DNA of 24,714 bases from Tissierellales bacterium (GTDB lineage Bacteria > Bacillota > Clostridia > Tissierellales > Tissierellaceae): NCBI GenBank assembly GCA_030146705.1, contig JASLBE010000058.1, positions 1 through 24,714 on the forward strand. Direction: 5' to 3'. The notes beneath the pieces were generated by a model. It was not told the origin of the DNA, ran no database searches, and worked only from the letters and a program-made list of their open reading frames with translations. Positions 14,704 to 22,798 of the stretch are shown here, piece by piece. A program made the translations under genes and the position numbers. Numbering within the stretch: the stretch's first letter is position 1; each line of letters begins with the position of its first letter.

Positions 14704-17340
14704 ATGAAAAAGTTAGGCTTACATGAGATTAGGAAAGAATATTTAGATTTTTTTGAGGAGAAATCTCATTTAGTGATACCAAGTTATTCCTTGGTACCAC
14801 AAAATGATAAATCTCTATTATTAATAGGTGCAGGAATGGCACCACTTAAAAAGTTTTTTACAGGTGAAGCAAAACCTAAGGAAAATAGGATGGCAAGCTG
14901 TCAAAAATGTATTAGGACGGGAGATATTGAAAATGTAGGTATTACAGATAGACATGGTACATTTTTTGAAATGCTAGGTAATTTTTCCTTTGGTGACTAC
15001 TTTAAAAAAGAAGCTATTGCTTGGGCTTGGGAGTTTTTAATAGACCATTTAGAATTAAACCCAGAGGAAATATGGGTTACTGTTTATGAAGATGATGATG
15101 AGGCGGAAGAAATTTGGCATAAGGATATAAAAATACCTATGGATAGGATAGTAAGACTTGGCAAGGAGGATAATTTTTGGGAGCTAGAGGTTGGACCTTC
15201 TGGACCTTGTTCTGAAATATATGTAGATAGGGGAGAAAGTTTTGGATGTGGAGAAGCAACTTGTAAGCCTGGTTGTGACTGTGATAGATTTTTAGAAATT
15301 TGGAACTTAGTTTTCACTCAATTTGATAAGGATACAGAAGGAAATTATAACCCTCTACCAAATCCTAACATAGATACAGGAATGGGACTAGAAAGAATTG
15401 CTGCCTATATGGAAGGCGTAGAGTCTATATTTGAGATAAAGGCTATTAGGGGAATTTTAAATAAAATAGAGGAAATTTCTAAAAAAGATTATGGAAAAGA
15501 TGAAAATGAAGATATATCTATGAGGATTATAACAGACCATGCAAGGGCTATGACTTTCTTGGTTTCAGATAAGGTTATACCAAGTAATGAGGGTAGAGGA
15601 TATGTTTTAAGAAGGCTAATTAGGCGTGCAGCAAGACATGGTAAACTACTTGGAATAGAGGGTGTTTTCTTAGGAGAGGTAGTAAATGAGGTAATAGATT
15701 CTTGGAAGGTTCAATACCAAGAACTTGAAGAAAACAAGGAAGAAATTAAGAAAATTATTAGGATGGAAGAACAAAAATTCCAAGAAACAATAGACCAAGG
15801 ACTTTCTATTTTAGAAAAATATATGGATGAGATGAAGGCAGATAATAAGACTATTTTAGCAGGAGATAAGGCCTTTAAACTTTATGATACCTATGGTTTT
15901 CCAATAGACTTAACTAGGGAAATTTTAGTTGAAAAAGGCCTAGGTGTAGATGAAGATGAGTTTAATAAAAATATGGACCACCAAAGAGAAATGGCTAGGG
16001 CTGCTAGGTCTACTGGAGAAGCTGGTTGGGTAAGCTCAGAAGATGTTAAAATATATGGAGATTTAATGACTGGCTTTGAAGGCTATGAAACAACTAAGTC
16101 AGATTCAGTTATTGTAGGTATTTACAAAGATTCTGCTGAACTGGAATTAATTAAAGCAGGAGATAAGGCTGTTATTATAGTTGAAAACTCTCCGTTTTAT
16201 GCTGAAAGTGGTGGACAGGTTGGAGATACTGGATATATGGAAACTTCTTCTGGAAGGCTTAGGGTTTTAGACACACAAAACACTAAGAAAAATCATAGGC
16301 TCCATATAGTAGAGGTTGAATCTGGAGAGGTTAAACTAGGAGACAAGGTTGATCTTTTAGTAGATGCAAGTAGGAGAAACTTTATTATGAGAAACCATAC
16401 GGCAACTCATTTGCTTCATAGGGCCTTGAAGGATGTCCTGGGAGAGGGTGTTAACCAAGCTGGTTCAGTTGTTGAGGAAACTAGGTTAAGGTTTGACTTT
16501 ACCCATGGAGAGCCTGTTACAAATGATCAGCTTCTAGAGATAGAAAGACTAGTTAATAGTAAGATTTTTGAGGCTATAGAAACTAAAACTGTGGTTACTA
16601 ATATGGATGAAGCTAAGAAACTAGGTGCAGTTGGACTTTTTGAAGATAAGTATGGAGACACTGTTAGGGTTTTAAACATTGGAGGTTACTCAATAGAGCT
16701 TTGTGGAGGTACCCATGTTAAAAATACTTCTGAAATAGGCTTATTTAAAATAATATCTGAATCAAGTATTTCTTCAGGAGTTAGAAGGATAGAAGCTGTT
16801 ACTAGTAAGGGGGCTTATGATTACCTATTAAGCCTAGAAAACAGTCTTGATAGTTTGGCTGCGACCTTAAAAGCTAGTAGGCAAAATATAGAAGATAGGG
16901 CAAGAACTATAGTTGATGAAAACCATAATCTAGGAAAAGAACTTGAGAGTATGGTTAGTAAACTAGCTGCTTCTGCTAGTGATGACCTTATAAGTAAAAA
17001 AGAAGACTTAGATGGTATAAACTTTATAGCTGCTAGGATGGAAAATATGGATATGAAGGCTCTTAGAGACCTAGGAGATGAACTTAAGAATAAGTTAGGA
17101 TCAGGACTTATAGTTTTAGCGGGAGTAAAGGATGGAAGACTATTCTTTGTTGTTACTGCAACTAAGGACTTGGTTGAAAAGGGTATTCATGCTGGAAAGA
17201 TTATAAAAGAAGTTTCTGGAGTAACTGGAGGATCTGGTGGTGGAAGGCCTGATATGGCTCAAGCTGGCGGAAAGGATATTGAAAAAATAGAAGAGGCCCT
17301 AGAGATGTCTAGAAAAATAGTTAAAGAACAATTAGCTTAA
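14704..17340 (+). CDS. alaS: Alanyl-tRNA synthetase
   Basis: A class II synthetase charging tRNA-Ala, with built-in editing of mischarged Ser/Gly-tRNA. The 878 residues match full-length AlaRS. The N-terminal catalytic core has MASCQKCIRTGDIENVG, RHGTFFEMLGNFSFGDYFK and NIDTGMGLERIAAY. The editing domain has zinc ligands H565 and H569 (NHTATH) and C667 with H671 (CGGTH). The C-terminal C-Ala domain carries the glycine-rich GGSGGGRPDMAQAGG. An extra CGEATCKPGCDCD cysteine cluster (about residues 181-195) is seen in many clostridial AlaRS. The ATG follows GAAAGGAG. Unlike asnS and leuS it has a plain strong promoter, suggesting constitutive expression. A terminator closes the gene. Confidence 0.98.
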   Translation: MKKLGLHEIRKEYLDFFEEKSHLVIPSYSLVPQNDKSLLLIGAGMAPLKKFFTGEAKPKENRMASCQKCIRTGDIENVGITDRHGTFFEMLGNFSFGDYFKKEAIAWAWEFLIDHLELNPEEIWVTVYEDDDEAEEIWHKDIKIPMDRIVRLGKEDNFWELEVGPSGPCSEIYVDRGESFGCGEATCKPGCDCDRFLEIWNLVFTQFDKDTEGNYNPLPNPNIDTGMGLERIAAYMEGVESIFEIKAIRGILNKIEEISKKDYGKDENEDISMRIITDHARAMTFLVSDKVIPSNEGRGYVLRRLIRRAARHGKLLGIEGVFLGEVVNEVIDSWKVQYQELEENKEEIKKIIRMEEQKFQETIDQGLSILEKYMDEMKADNKTILAGDKAFKLYDTYGFPIDLTREILVEKGLGVDEDEFNKNMDHQREMARAARSTGEAGWVSSEDVKIYGDLMTGFEGYETTKSDSVIVGIYKDSAELELIKAGDKAVIIVENSPFYAESGGQVGDTGYMETSSGRLRVLDTQNTKKNHRLHIVEVESGEVKLGDKVDLLVDASRRNFIMRNHTATHLLHRALKDVLGEGVNQAGSVVEETRLRFDFTHGEPVTNDQLLEIERLVNSKIFEAIETKTVVTNMDEAKKLGAVGLFEDKYGDTVRVLNIGGYSIELCGGTHVKNTSEIGLFKIISESSISSGVRRIEAVTSKGAYDYLLSLENSLDSLAATLKASRQNIEDRARTIVDENHNLGKELESMVSKLAASASDDLISKKEDLDGINFIAARMENMDMKALRDLGDELKNKLGSGLIVLAGVKDGRLFFVVTATKDLVEKGIHAGKIIKEVSGVTGGSGGGRPDMAQAGGKDIEKIEEALEMSRKIVKEQLA

Positions 17341-17344
17341 ATTT

Positions 17345-17382
17345 AAAATAGAGATAAATTTATTGTTTATCTCTATTTTTTT
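17345..17382 (+). terminator. Intrinsic terminator of alaS
   Basis: AAAATAGAGATAAA (17345-17358) pairs with TTTATCTCTATTTT (17366-17379), with a 7-base loop, and continues into a T-run. The tail ends only a few bases before the next -10 element. Confidence 0.88.
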
Positions 17383-17387
17383 AATTA

Positions 17388-17396
17388 TGTTATAAT
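17388..17396 (+). promoter_or_regulatory. Extended -10 promoter of ireB
   Basis: TGTTATAAT (17388-17396) is a perfect TGn extended -10. The -35 position falls in the terminator stem and has no consensus, as extended -10 promoters allow. The start would be near 17403, just before the AGGAGG of ireB. Confidence 0.65.
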
Positions 17397-17415
17397 ATAC
17401 ATAGGAGGTAATAAT

Positions 17416-17673
17416 ATGGGTAAAAAATTTGAAGAAACTATGAAATTTGTTCCGCCAAAAGAGAAGGAAAATGTTGCAAGGGATATTTTATTTTCTGTAT
17501 ATGAATCTTTGGAAGAAAATGGATACGACCCTATTAATCAATTAATAGGCTATATATTATCCGGAGATCCTACCTATATAACCAGTTATAAAGATGCAAG
17601 GTCTCTAATTTGCAAAATAGAAAGAGACGAGCTATTAGAAGAAATTTTAAATGCTTATTTAAAGAATAGCTAA
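17416..17673 (+). CDS. ireB: IreB family regulatory phosphoprotein (DUF965)
   Basis: An 85-residue cytoplasmic protein, YrzL in Bacillus. In Enterococcus faecalis IreB is phosphorylated by the PASTA kinase IreK on N-terminal threonines and modulates cell-wall stress resistance. Family sequences are clear: an N-terminal FEETMKFVPP with a threonine at residue 8, then DILFSVYESLEENGYDPINQLIGYILSGDPTYITSYKDARSLICKIERDE. The ATG follows ATAGGAGGT. It sits in the usual alaS-ireB-ruvX-DUF1292 order, but here it has its own promoter and terminator. The kinase gene is not in the window. Confidence 0.95.
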   Translation: MGKKFEETMKFVPPKEKENVARDILFSVYESLEENGYDPINQLIGYILSGDPTYITSYKDARSLICKIERDELLEEILNAYLKNS

Positions 17674-17720
17674 GTTTAGAAAATATAAGAAAATCCCAGC
17701 TAAATTCTTTTAAAAATCAG

Positions 17721-17750
17721 GAAGCTGATAAAAATCAGCTTCTTATTTTT
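17721..17750 (+). terminator. Intrinsic terminator after ireB
   Basis: GAAGCTGAT (17721-17729), an AAAA loop, ATCAGCTTC (17734-17742), then TTATTTTT. The stem is perfect. The remaining ~100 bases before ruvX are AT-rich and show no clear promoter. Confidence 0.88.
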
Positions 17751-17851
17751 AGTAAAGATTTAAAACTGGAACCATATTATTACATTAAAAATTTAAATTA
17801 AAAAATAAGGGTATAAACTAAAAGTGAGAGGCAAATGTTTGGAGAGATGAA

Positions 17852-18271
17852 ATGTATAGGATTTTAGGACTAGATGTGGGCGATAAAACAATTGGTGTAG
17901 CAGTTTCGGACTTACTACACTTAACAGCACAAGGCATAACAACTATTAGGAGGACTAATGAAAAGGCAGACCTAGAAGAACTGGGAAAACTAATTGAAGA
18001 GTATGAGCCTAAAGAAATTGTAGTTGGGCTTCCTAAAAATATGAATGGATCGATTGGTTTTCAGGGTGAAAAAACCCAAGATTTTGCCAAGAAGATTTAT
18101 AAAAAATTTAAGGTAGAGATAATATTTGAAGATGAGAGGCTTACGACTATGGCCGCAGAGAAAATGTTAATTTCTGGAGATGTAAGTAGGAAGAAGAGAA
18201 AGACCATAATAGATAAGGTTGCAGCTACATATATATTGCAGACTTATTTAGATAGGAAGGGTAGGATATAA
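17852..18271 (+). CDS. ruvX: Holliday junction resolvase-like protein RuvX/YqgF
   Basis: A 139-residue RNase H-fold protein. RuvX/YqgF acts as a putative Holliday junction resolvase and in 16S rRNA 5'-end maturation. Conserved segments: LGLDVGDKTIGVAVSD (5-20, first catalytic Asp in GLDVG), EIVVGLPKNMNGSIG (about 54-68), FEDERLTTMAAEKML (about 91-105, catalytic Glu in DER region), and the final DKVAATYILQTYLD (catalytic Asp). The ATG follows GGAGAG. The next gene begins one base after its stop, so the two are cotranscribed. Confidence 0.95.
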   Translation: MYRILGLDVGDKTIGVAVSDLLHLTAQGITTIRRTNEKADLEELGKLIEEYEPKEIVVGLPKNMNGSIGFQGEKTQDFAKKIYKKFKVEIIFEDERLTTMAAEKMLISGDVSRKKRKTIIDKVAATYILQTYLDRKGRI

Positions 18272-18272
18272 T

Positions 18273-18518
18273 ATGGAAGAAATTATAAAATTAGTAAATG
18301 AAGATGGACAGGAAGAAGAATTTTATCTATTGGCAACCTTTGGATTGGATGATGATAATTATGCAGCCTTAGTTCCCGTAGATGATAAGGAAGAGCTTAT
18401 TTTAATGCTTAGGATTGTTGAAAGTGATACAGAAGAATTAATATTAGAGGGTATCGAAAACGAAGAGGAATTAAATGATGTAATTGATGCTTTTGAGGCT
18501 TTAGAGTCTGAAGAGTAG
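18273..18518 (+). CDS. DUF1292 domain protein (YrzB-like)
   Basis: An 81-residue, very acidic small protein of unknown function, homologous by sequence and position to Bacillus YrzB. The DUF1292 layout is seen: LVNEDGQEEEFYLLATFGLDDDNYAALVPVDDKEELILMLRIVE, followed by an acidic tail (…EEELNDVIDAFEALESEE). It starts one base after ruvX. The ruvX-DUF1292 pair is conserved through Firmicutes. No catalytic motif or membrane segment is present. Confidence 0.92.
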   Translation: MEEIIKLVNEDGQEEEFYLLATFGLDDDNYAALVPVDDKEELILMLRIVESDTEELILEGIENEEELNDVIDAFEALESEE

Positions 18519-18528
18519 TGTTAGATAG

Positions 18529-18569
18529 TTGACTTTTATTAGAAAAAATAGTATTCTAATAATTAGAAT
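18529..18569 (+). promoter_or_regulatory. fur promoter with a perfect Fur/PerR-type palindrome
   Basis: TTGACT (18529-18534), 17 bases, TATTCT (18552-18557). A perfect 17-base palindrome, ATTCTAAT-A-ATTAGAAT (18553-18569), sits on the -10. Its 7-1-7 core (TTCTAAT-A-ATTAGAA) differs by one base per half from the Bacillus PerR box TTATAATNATTATAA, so autoregulation by the downstream gene is likely. Confidence 0.75.
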
Positions 18570-18587
18570 CATAGTCGGGTGAAAACA

Positions 18588-19025
18588 ATGAGTATAAAAA
18601 GTAGTGAAATAAAAGAAAAACTTCATGCGGAAGGTTATAAGTTTACTAAACAAAGAGAGGCTATATTTAATGTGATGTCAGATAATTTGGACAAGCATTT
18701 AAGTTGTGATGATATATTTGATATTGTTAAGATGGAGAATCCTGAAATAGGAATAGCTACAATATATAGAACATTACAACTATTTGAAAAAATGGACGTA
18801 GTTCAAAGGGTAGATTTTGATGATGGTTTTAGTAGGTATGAGCTGGCTAGTGGGCAGGAGGGACATAACCACCACCATCTTATATGTGTAAAGTGTGGAA
18901 AAGTAATGGAAGTGAAACTTGATTTATTAGAAACATTGGAAGATGAGATTGAAAGAAACGGCCAATTTAAAATATTGGACCATAATGTGAAATTTTATGG
19001 TCATTGTAGTGATTGTCAAAGATAA
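18588..19025 (+). CDS. fur: Fur family transcriptional regulator
   Basis: A 145-residue metal-dependent repressor with an N-terminal winged helix (YKFTKQREAIFNVM…IGIATIYRTLQLFEKMDVVQRV) and a C-terminal dimerisation domain. The structural zinc site is complete: C100/C103 (CVKC) and C140/C143 (CSDC). Regulatory-site residues are H37 (DKHLSCDDIF), E85 (SRYEL), a His cluster 93-97 (HNHHH) and E108 (KVMEV). E85 and E108 occupy positions that are aspartates in PerR, so the pattern favours Fur-type iron sensing over peroxide sensing. I chose ATG 18588; a GTG at 18579 would add three residues. Neither has a strong ribosome binding site (GGTG only). It is followed by its own terminator. Confidence 0.9.
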   Translation: MSIKSSEIKEKLHAEGYKFTKQREAIFNVMSDNLDKHLSCDDIFDIVKMENPEIGIATIYRTLQLFEKMDVVQRVDFDDGFSRYELASGQEGHNHHHLICVKCGKVMEVKLDLLETLEDEIERNGQFKILDHNVKFYGHCSDCQR

Positions 19026-19049
19026 ATCCCTGCTAGGGATTTTCTTTTT
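19024..19049 (+). terminator. Intrinsic terminator of fur
   Basis: AAATCCCT (19024-19031), a 3-base loop, AGGGATTT (19035-19042), then TCTTTTT. The 5' arm begins inside the fur stop codon. Confidence 0.85.
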
Positions 19050-19111
19050 GTGGAAATAGGAAATTTATAACACTGAACGATGAAAATTGAAAAACGAAAG
19101 GAAGAGTAATT

Positions 19112-20776
19112 TTGAATAAGAACGGAACTTTAAAAGTAATACCCTTAGGGGGTTGGGGAGAAGTAGGAAAGAATCTAACGGTTATGGAGTACAATAATGA
19201 TATTATTGTAGTGGATTGTGGATTAAGCTTCCCAGAAGAAGAAATGTTAGGAATAGATGTAGTTATACCAGATATGACTTATTTAATTAGGAATAAAAAA
19301 AGAATAAAGGGTGTAGTTATTACCCATGGTCATGAGGACCATATTGGGGGTATCCCATATTTATTAAAAGAAGTAAATGCTCCAATATATGGAACTAAAC
19401 TTACTTTAGGTTTATTGGAAACTAAGTTTAGGGAACATAGGTTAAAAAATGTTAAGCTAAATACAGTTAACTATGGACAAAAAGTTAAGCTTGGAGCTTT
19501 TGAAGTGGAGTTTATTAAGGTTGGCCACAGTATACCAGATAGTGCAGGCTTGGCTATAAAAACCCCTCTTGGAAGCATTGTCCACACTGGAGACTTTAAA
19601 ATAGACCATACGCCAATTGACGGTGATGTAATAGACTTAAGTAGGTTTGCCGAAATAGGTAATGAAGGAGTTTTAGCCTTATTATCTGATAGTACTAATG
19701 CTGAAAGACCTGGCTATACAAAAAGTGAAAGTACAGTTGGAGAAACTTTTGATAATATTTTTGGTAAACATAACGGTAGAATTATAGTTGCAACTTTTGC
19801 ATCTAATATTCATAGGATCCAACAGATTATAGATTCTTCTGAGGCAAGTGGCAGGAAGGTTATATTATCTGGTAGATCTATGCTAAACAATACGAAGGTA
19901 GCCCAGGATTTAGGTTACCTGACTGTTAAGGATGGTACTATAATTGATTTAAATGATATTAATAAATATAATAGCAATGAAATAACATTTATAATGACAG
20001 GAAGTCAAGGTGAGCCTATGGCTGCACTTTCAAGGATTGCATCATCTGACCATAGGAGGATACAATTAGAGCCAAATGACCTAGTAATTTTATCCGCTAC
20101 TCCAATACCAGGAAATGAAAAAACTGTAGGTAGGGTTATAAACAATTTAATTGATAAGGGCATAAAAGTTATTAACCATACTTCTCAAGAAAATGTCCAT
20201 GTTTCAGGCCATGCTTCTCAAGAGGAGTTAAAGTTAATGCTTACCCTAATTAAACCTAAGTTCTTTATCCCTATGCACGGAGAGGCTAGGCAGTTAAACA
20301 AACATAGAGAACTAGCTGAAGAATTAGGAATAGCTAGAGATAATATATTTGTTATAGATAATGGCTGTACTGTAGAATTTTCAAAGCAAGGCGCTAGATT
20401 AGGTAATAGGGTGCCAGCGGGAAATGTTTTAGTAGATGGCCTAGGAGTTGGAGATGTTGGGAACATTGTTTTAAGAGATAGGAAGCATCTTTCAGAAGAT
20501 GGACTAATAGTTATAGTAGTTACTATTAGTAAGGAGAATGGAAAGGTTTTAGCAGGACCAGACTTAATATCTAGAGGATTTGTATATGTTAGGGAATCTG
20601 AGGACCTACTAAAGGATGCTAGAAATATAGTAAATGATGTTTTAAGTGAATGTGAGAAAGAAAATATAACAGATTGGGCAACTCTTAAGTTTAGGATAAG
20701 AAATTCTTTAAGAAACCACCTATATGGTACAATAAAAAGAAACCCTATGATTCTTCCTATAATTATGGAAGTTTAG
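19112..20776 (+). CDS. rnj: Ribonuclease J
   Basis: A 554-residue metallo-beta-lactamase/beta-CASP ribonuclease with 5'-3' exonuclease and endonuclease activity in mRNA decay and rRNA maturation. The metal-binding THGHEDHIGG gives H72, H74, D76 and H77. Further ligands lie in VGHSIPDSAG and HTGDFKID. The beta-CASP domain has SDSTNAERPG, FASNIHRIQQI, MTGSQGEP and SGHASQEEL, then IPMHGE. A C-terminal domain (about 450-554) completes the protein. The start is TTG at 19112, nine bases after AAAGGAAGAG. The residues after it (KVIPLGGWGEVGKN) align with the normal N-terminus. It could be the RNase J1 or J2 type; one copy is seen here. Confidence 0.96.
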   Translation: MNKNGTLKVIPLGGWGEVGKNLTVMEYNNDIIVVDCGLSFPEEEMLGIDVVIPDMTYLIRNKKRIKGVVITHGHEDHIGGIPYLLKEVNAPIYGTKLTLGLLETKFREHRLKNVKLNTVNYGQKVKLGAFEVEFIKVGHSIPDSAGLAIKTPLGSIVHTGDFKIDHTPIDGDVIDLSRFAEIGNEGVLALLSDSTNAERPGYTKSESTVGETFDNIFGKHNGRIIVATFASNIHRIQQIIDSSEASGRKVILSGRSMLNNTKVAQDLGYLTVKDGTIIDLNDINKYNSNEITFIMTGSQGEPMAALSRIASSDHRRIQLEPNDLVILSATPIPGNEKTVGRVINNLIDKGIKVINHTSQENVHVSGHASQEELKLMLTLIKPKFFIPMHGEARQLNKHRELAEELGIARDNIFVIDNGCTVEFSKQGARLGNRVPAGNVLVDGLGVGDVGNIVLRDRKHLSEDGLIVIVVTISKENGKVLAGPDLISRGFVYVRESEDLLKDARNIVNDVLSECEKENITDWATLKFRIRNSLRNHLYGTIKRNPMILPIIMEV

Positions 20777-20781
20777 AAAAT

Positions 20782-20813
20782 AACCCTAGTATAGATTTAT
20801 ACTAGGGTTTTTG
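20782..20813 (+). terminator. Intrinsic terminator of RNase J
   Basis: AACCCTAGTATA (20782-20793), a GATT loop, TATACTAGGGTT (20798-20809), then a T-run. It begins six bases after the stop codon. Confidence 0.9.
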
Positions 20814-20820
20814 TTATAAT
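20812..20820 (+). promoter_or_regulatory. Extended -10 promoter of the lysO-mltG-trmR-trhP operon
   Basis: TGTTATAAT (20812-20820) starts within the T-tail of the preceding terminator. It is identical to the elements before ireB and the AI-2E permease gene. The -35 position lies in the terminator stem. Confidence 0.65.
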
Positions 20821-20839
20821 GAAATAGGATTGATTATAG

Positions 20840-21166
20840 ATGAGAGGGGGTTTGAAATTGGGAATTTTAACAGACTTAGTGAAATACTTAGGTATCTTAT
20901 TCATTGGTGGTGTTTTTGGTTACAAGAATATTATTAAGGGTAAGTTGGCAGATAATTTGGGAACTATTCAAAATATATGCCTACTTTTTTTACTTTTTGT
21001 AATGGGAATATCAATCGGTATGAATGATGAAGTAGTAAACAATATCTTGGAGGTAGGGGTACAGGCCTTAGTTATAAGTGTTTGTACTATAGTATTTAGT
21101 GTTTTATTTATAAGAATTGTTAAAAGATTTGTGAAAATAAAGGGGGGAGAACAAGATGACGCTTAA
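20840..21166 (+). CDS. lysO: LysO-type lysine exporter, N-terminal subunit (DUF340)
   Basis: A small membrane protein with three hydrophobic segments (ILTDLVKYLGILFIGGVFG, NICLLFLLFVMGISIGM, VQALVISVCTIVFSVLFI). It corresponds to the N-terminal third of E. coli LysO (YbjE), an exporter of lysine and its toxic analogue thialysine; many Firmicutes encode it as two genes. The frame opens with ATG 20840 (108 residues), but AGAGGGGG at 20843-20850 points to a TTG start at 20858, which gives MGILTDLVKY… and 102 residues. It overlaps the second subunit by 11 bases, so translation is coupled. Confidence 0.82.
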   Translation: MRGGLKLGILTDLVKYLGILFIGGVFGYKNIIKGKLADNLGTIQNICLLFLLFVMGISIGMNDEVVNNILEVGVQALVISVCTIVFSVLFIRIVKRFVKIKGGEQDDA

Positions 21167-21773
21167 GATTTTTTTAGCTGTAATATTAGGTGCCTTGTCT
21201 GGATATTTTATTAATATTCCAAGCTCAATAGCTGGAAGTTTAGGAAATATAGCAGATGTGGGACTTTTGATATTACTATTTTTTGTAGGAATAGATATAG
21301 GAAAACAAAAGGGCATATTTGATATTATAAAAAATATGGGGGTTAGAGTGTTATTGGTTCCCTTTTCTATTATTTGTGGAAGCATTGTAGGAGGAGTGGT
21401 AGCTGGTATTATATTAAAATTAGGGGCAGGATCAGGGGCAGCTCTTGGTTCGGGTCTTGGTTGGTATACCTTAAGTGCTACTATACTTGCAAGAGAGGGA
21501 GAAGCTTTGGCGGCCTTAGCAGCCCTTGCTTTTTTATCAAATGTATTTAGAGAAGTTATTGGGCTTATGACTATGCCATTTGTTTCTAAAAATATTGGTT
21601 ACTTAGAATCAGTAGCTATGGCAGGAGCAACAGCAATGGATACATCCTTACCAATGATTTCAGCTACAACAGACGCACAAACATCTATAATCGCCTTTGT
21701 ATCGGGAGTTATTTGTACATCAAGTGTACCTATAATACTTCCTATAATAATAAAGTTATTGGTTAAGATTTAA
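21156..21773 (+). CDS. lysO: LysO-type lysine exporter, C-terminal subunit
   Basis: A 205-residue polytopic membrane protein that completes the split LysO. The FFVGIDIGKQKG segment (about 44-55), GSGAALGSGLGWYTLSATIL (about 92-111), the EGEALAALAALAFLSNVFREVIG stretch (about 114-136) and GATAMDTSLPMISATTDAQT (about 157-176) are typical of LysO/DUF340 proteins; the last includes conserved acidic residues used in transport. Five or six transmembrane helices are visible. The ATG at 21156 follows GGGGGGAGA. It is read from the same message as the N-terminal subunit, and mltG follows 13 bases later. Confidence 0.85.
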   Translation: MTLKIFLAVILGALSGYFINIPSSIAGSLGNIADVGLLILLFFVGIDIGKQKGIFDIIKNMGVRVLLVPFSIICGSIVGGVVAGIILKLGAGSGAALGSGLGWYTLSATILAREGEALAALAALAFLSNVFREVIGLMTMPFVSKNIGYLESVAMAGATAMDTSLPMISATTDAQTSIIAFVSGVICTSSVPIILPIIIKLLVKI

Positions 21774-21786
21774 TAGAGGTGAAAAT

Positions 21787-22788
21787 GTGAAAAAATTAGT
21801 AGGAATCCTGCTATTAATACTAGTGATAGTTTTTAGCATAAATGTAAAAAATAAGTTTAAGCCTGTAAGCTTAGACTACCCAGAGGATATAAGTCTTAAA
21901 ATTGAAGAGGGGTCTTCAGTAAATAGGATAGGTCAGTTGTTAGAGGAAAAAGGACTAATTAGGAGCAAGCTAGCATTTAAACTAGTAGCTAAAAAATCTG
22001 GGCTTGCCAGTGATTTAAAATCTGGTGACTATAGATTATCAACTGGAATGACTCTTGATGAAATAATAGGAGAATTGGTTGAAGGACCAGACCTAGATAT
22101 AGTTAAGTTTACAATCCCAGAAGGATATGAGTTAAAGCAAATAGCAGAAAGATTAAGTGGCTTAGATTTAGTTGATGAAGAGAGGTTCTTAGAATTAACA
22201 GGTAAAAAAGAAAACTTTGAGGATGATTTTAGCTTCCTAAAAGATTTAGAATCTGGACAAAGCTTGGAGGGATTTTTATTCCCAGCAACCTATGAAGTCT
22301 TTAAAAATGATTCGGAAGAAGCCATTATAGGAAGAATGCTAAGAGCTTTTGAAAACATATATAATAAGGATATAAAGCCTAGCTTAGGAAAGTCTAAACT
22401 AGATTTAAATGAATTGGTTACTCTCGCTTCAATAGTTGAGAGAGAGGGGAAACTAGATTCTGAAAGACCACTTATGTCAGCAGTTTTTTATAATAGGCTG
22501 GACCAGGGTATTAACCTAGGGTCTTGTGCTACAGTTCAATTTATTTTAGGAGAAAGAAAGCCAGTATTATCTACTGCAGATACAAAAATCCAATCTCCTT
22601 ACAACACTTATATAAACAGTGGTCTACCGCCTGCACCAATTGCTTCACCAGGTGAAAAATCTATCTTAGCGGCGATTAACCCAGCTGATGTAGATTATTT
22701 ATACTTTGTGAAGACTGGAGAAGATGGTAGCCATACTTTTACTAAAACATTTAAAGATCACAAGGAAGCAAAGAAAAATATGAAATAG
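21787..22788 (+). CDS. mltG: Endolytic murein transglycosylase MltG
   Basis: A 333-residue membrane-anchored lytic transglycosylase (YceG/YrrL) that cleaves nascent glycan strands and is thought to set their length. Residues 4-20 form the single N-terminal transmembrane anchor. A LysM-like region follows (SVNRIGQLLEEKGLIRSKLAFKLVAKKSG, about 44-72). The catalytic domain has EGFLFPATYEV (161-171), LASIVEREG with the catalytic glutamate E218, AVFYNRL, and SPYNTYINSGLPPAPIASPG. The start is GTG at 21787, behind AGAGGTG; it begins with a usual KK signal-anchor. It lies in an operon with lysO and tRNA modification genes, as in Bacillus. Confidence 0.95.
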   Translation: MKKLVGILLLILVIVFSINVKNKFKPVSLDYPEDISLKIEEGSSVNRIGQLLEEKGLIRSKLAFKLVAKKSGLASDLKSGDYRLSTGMTLDEIIGELVEGPDLDIVKFTIPEGYELKQIAERLSGLDLVDEERFLELTGKKENFEDDFSFLKDLESGQSLEGFLFPATYEVFKNDSEEAIIGRMLRAFENIYNKDIKPSLGKSKLDLNELVTLASIVEREGKLDSERPLMSAVFYNRLDQGINLGSCATVQFILGERKPVLSTADTKIQSPYNTYINSGLPPAPIASPGEKSILAAINPADVDYLYFVKTGEDGSHTFTKTFKDHKEAKKNMK

Positions 22789-22798
22789 GGATGGTTTA

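Noticed and set aside
18588..19025. PerR as identity of the Fur-family protein
   Set aside because: The two positions that are aspartate in PerR are glutamate here (E85, E108); kept as Fur, with the operator similarity noted.
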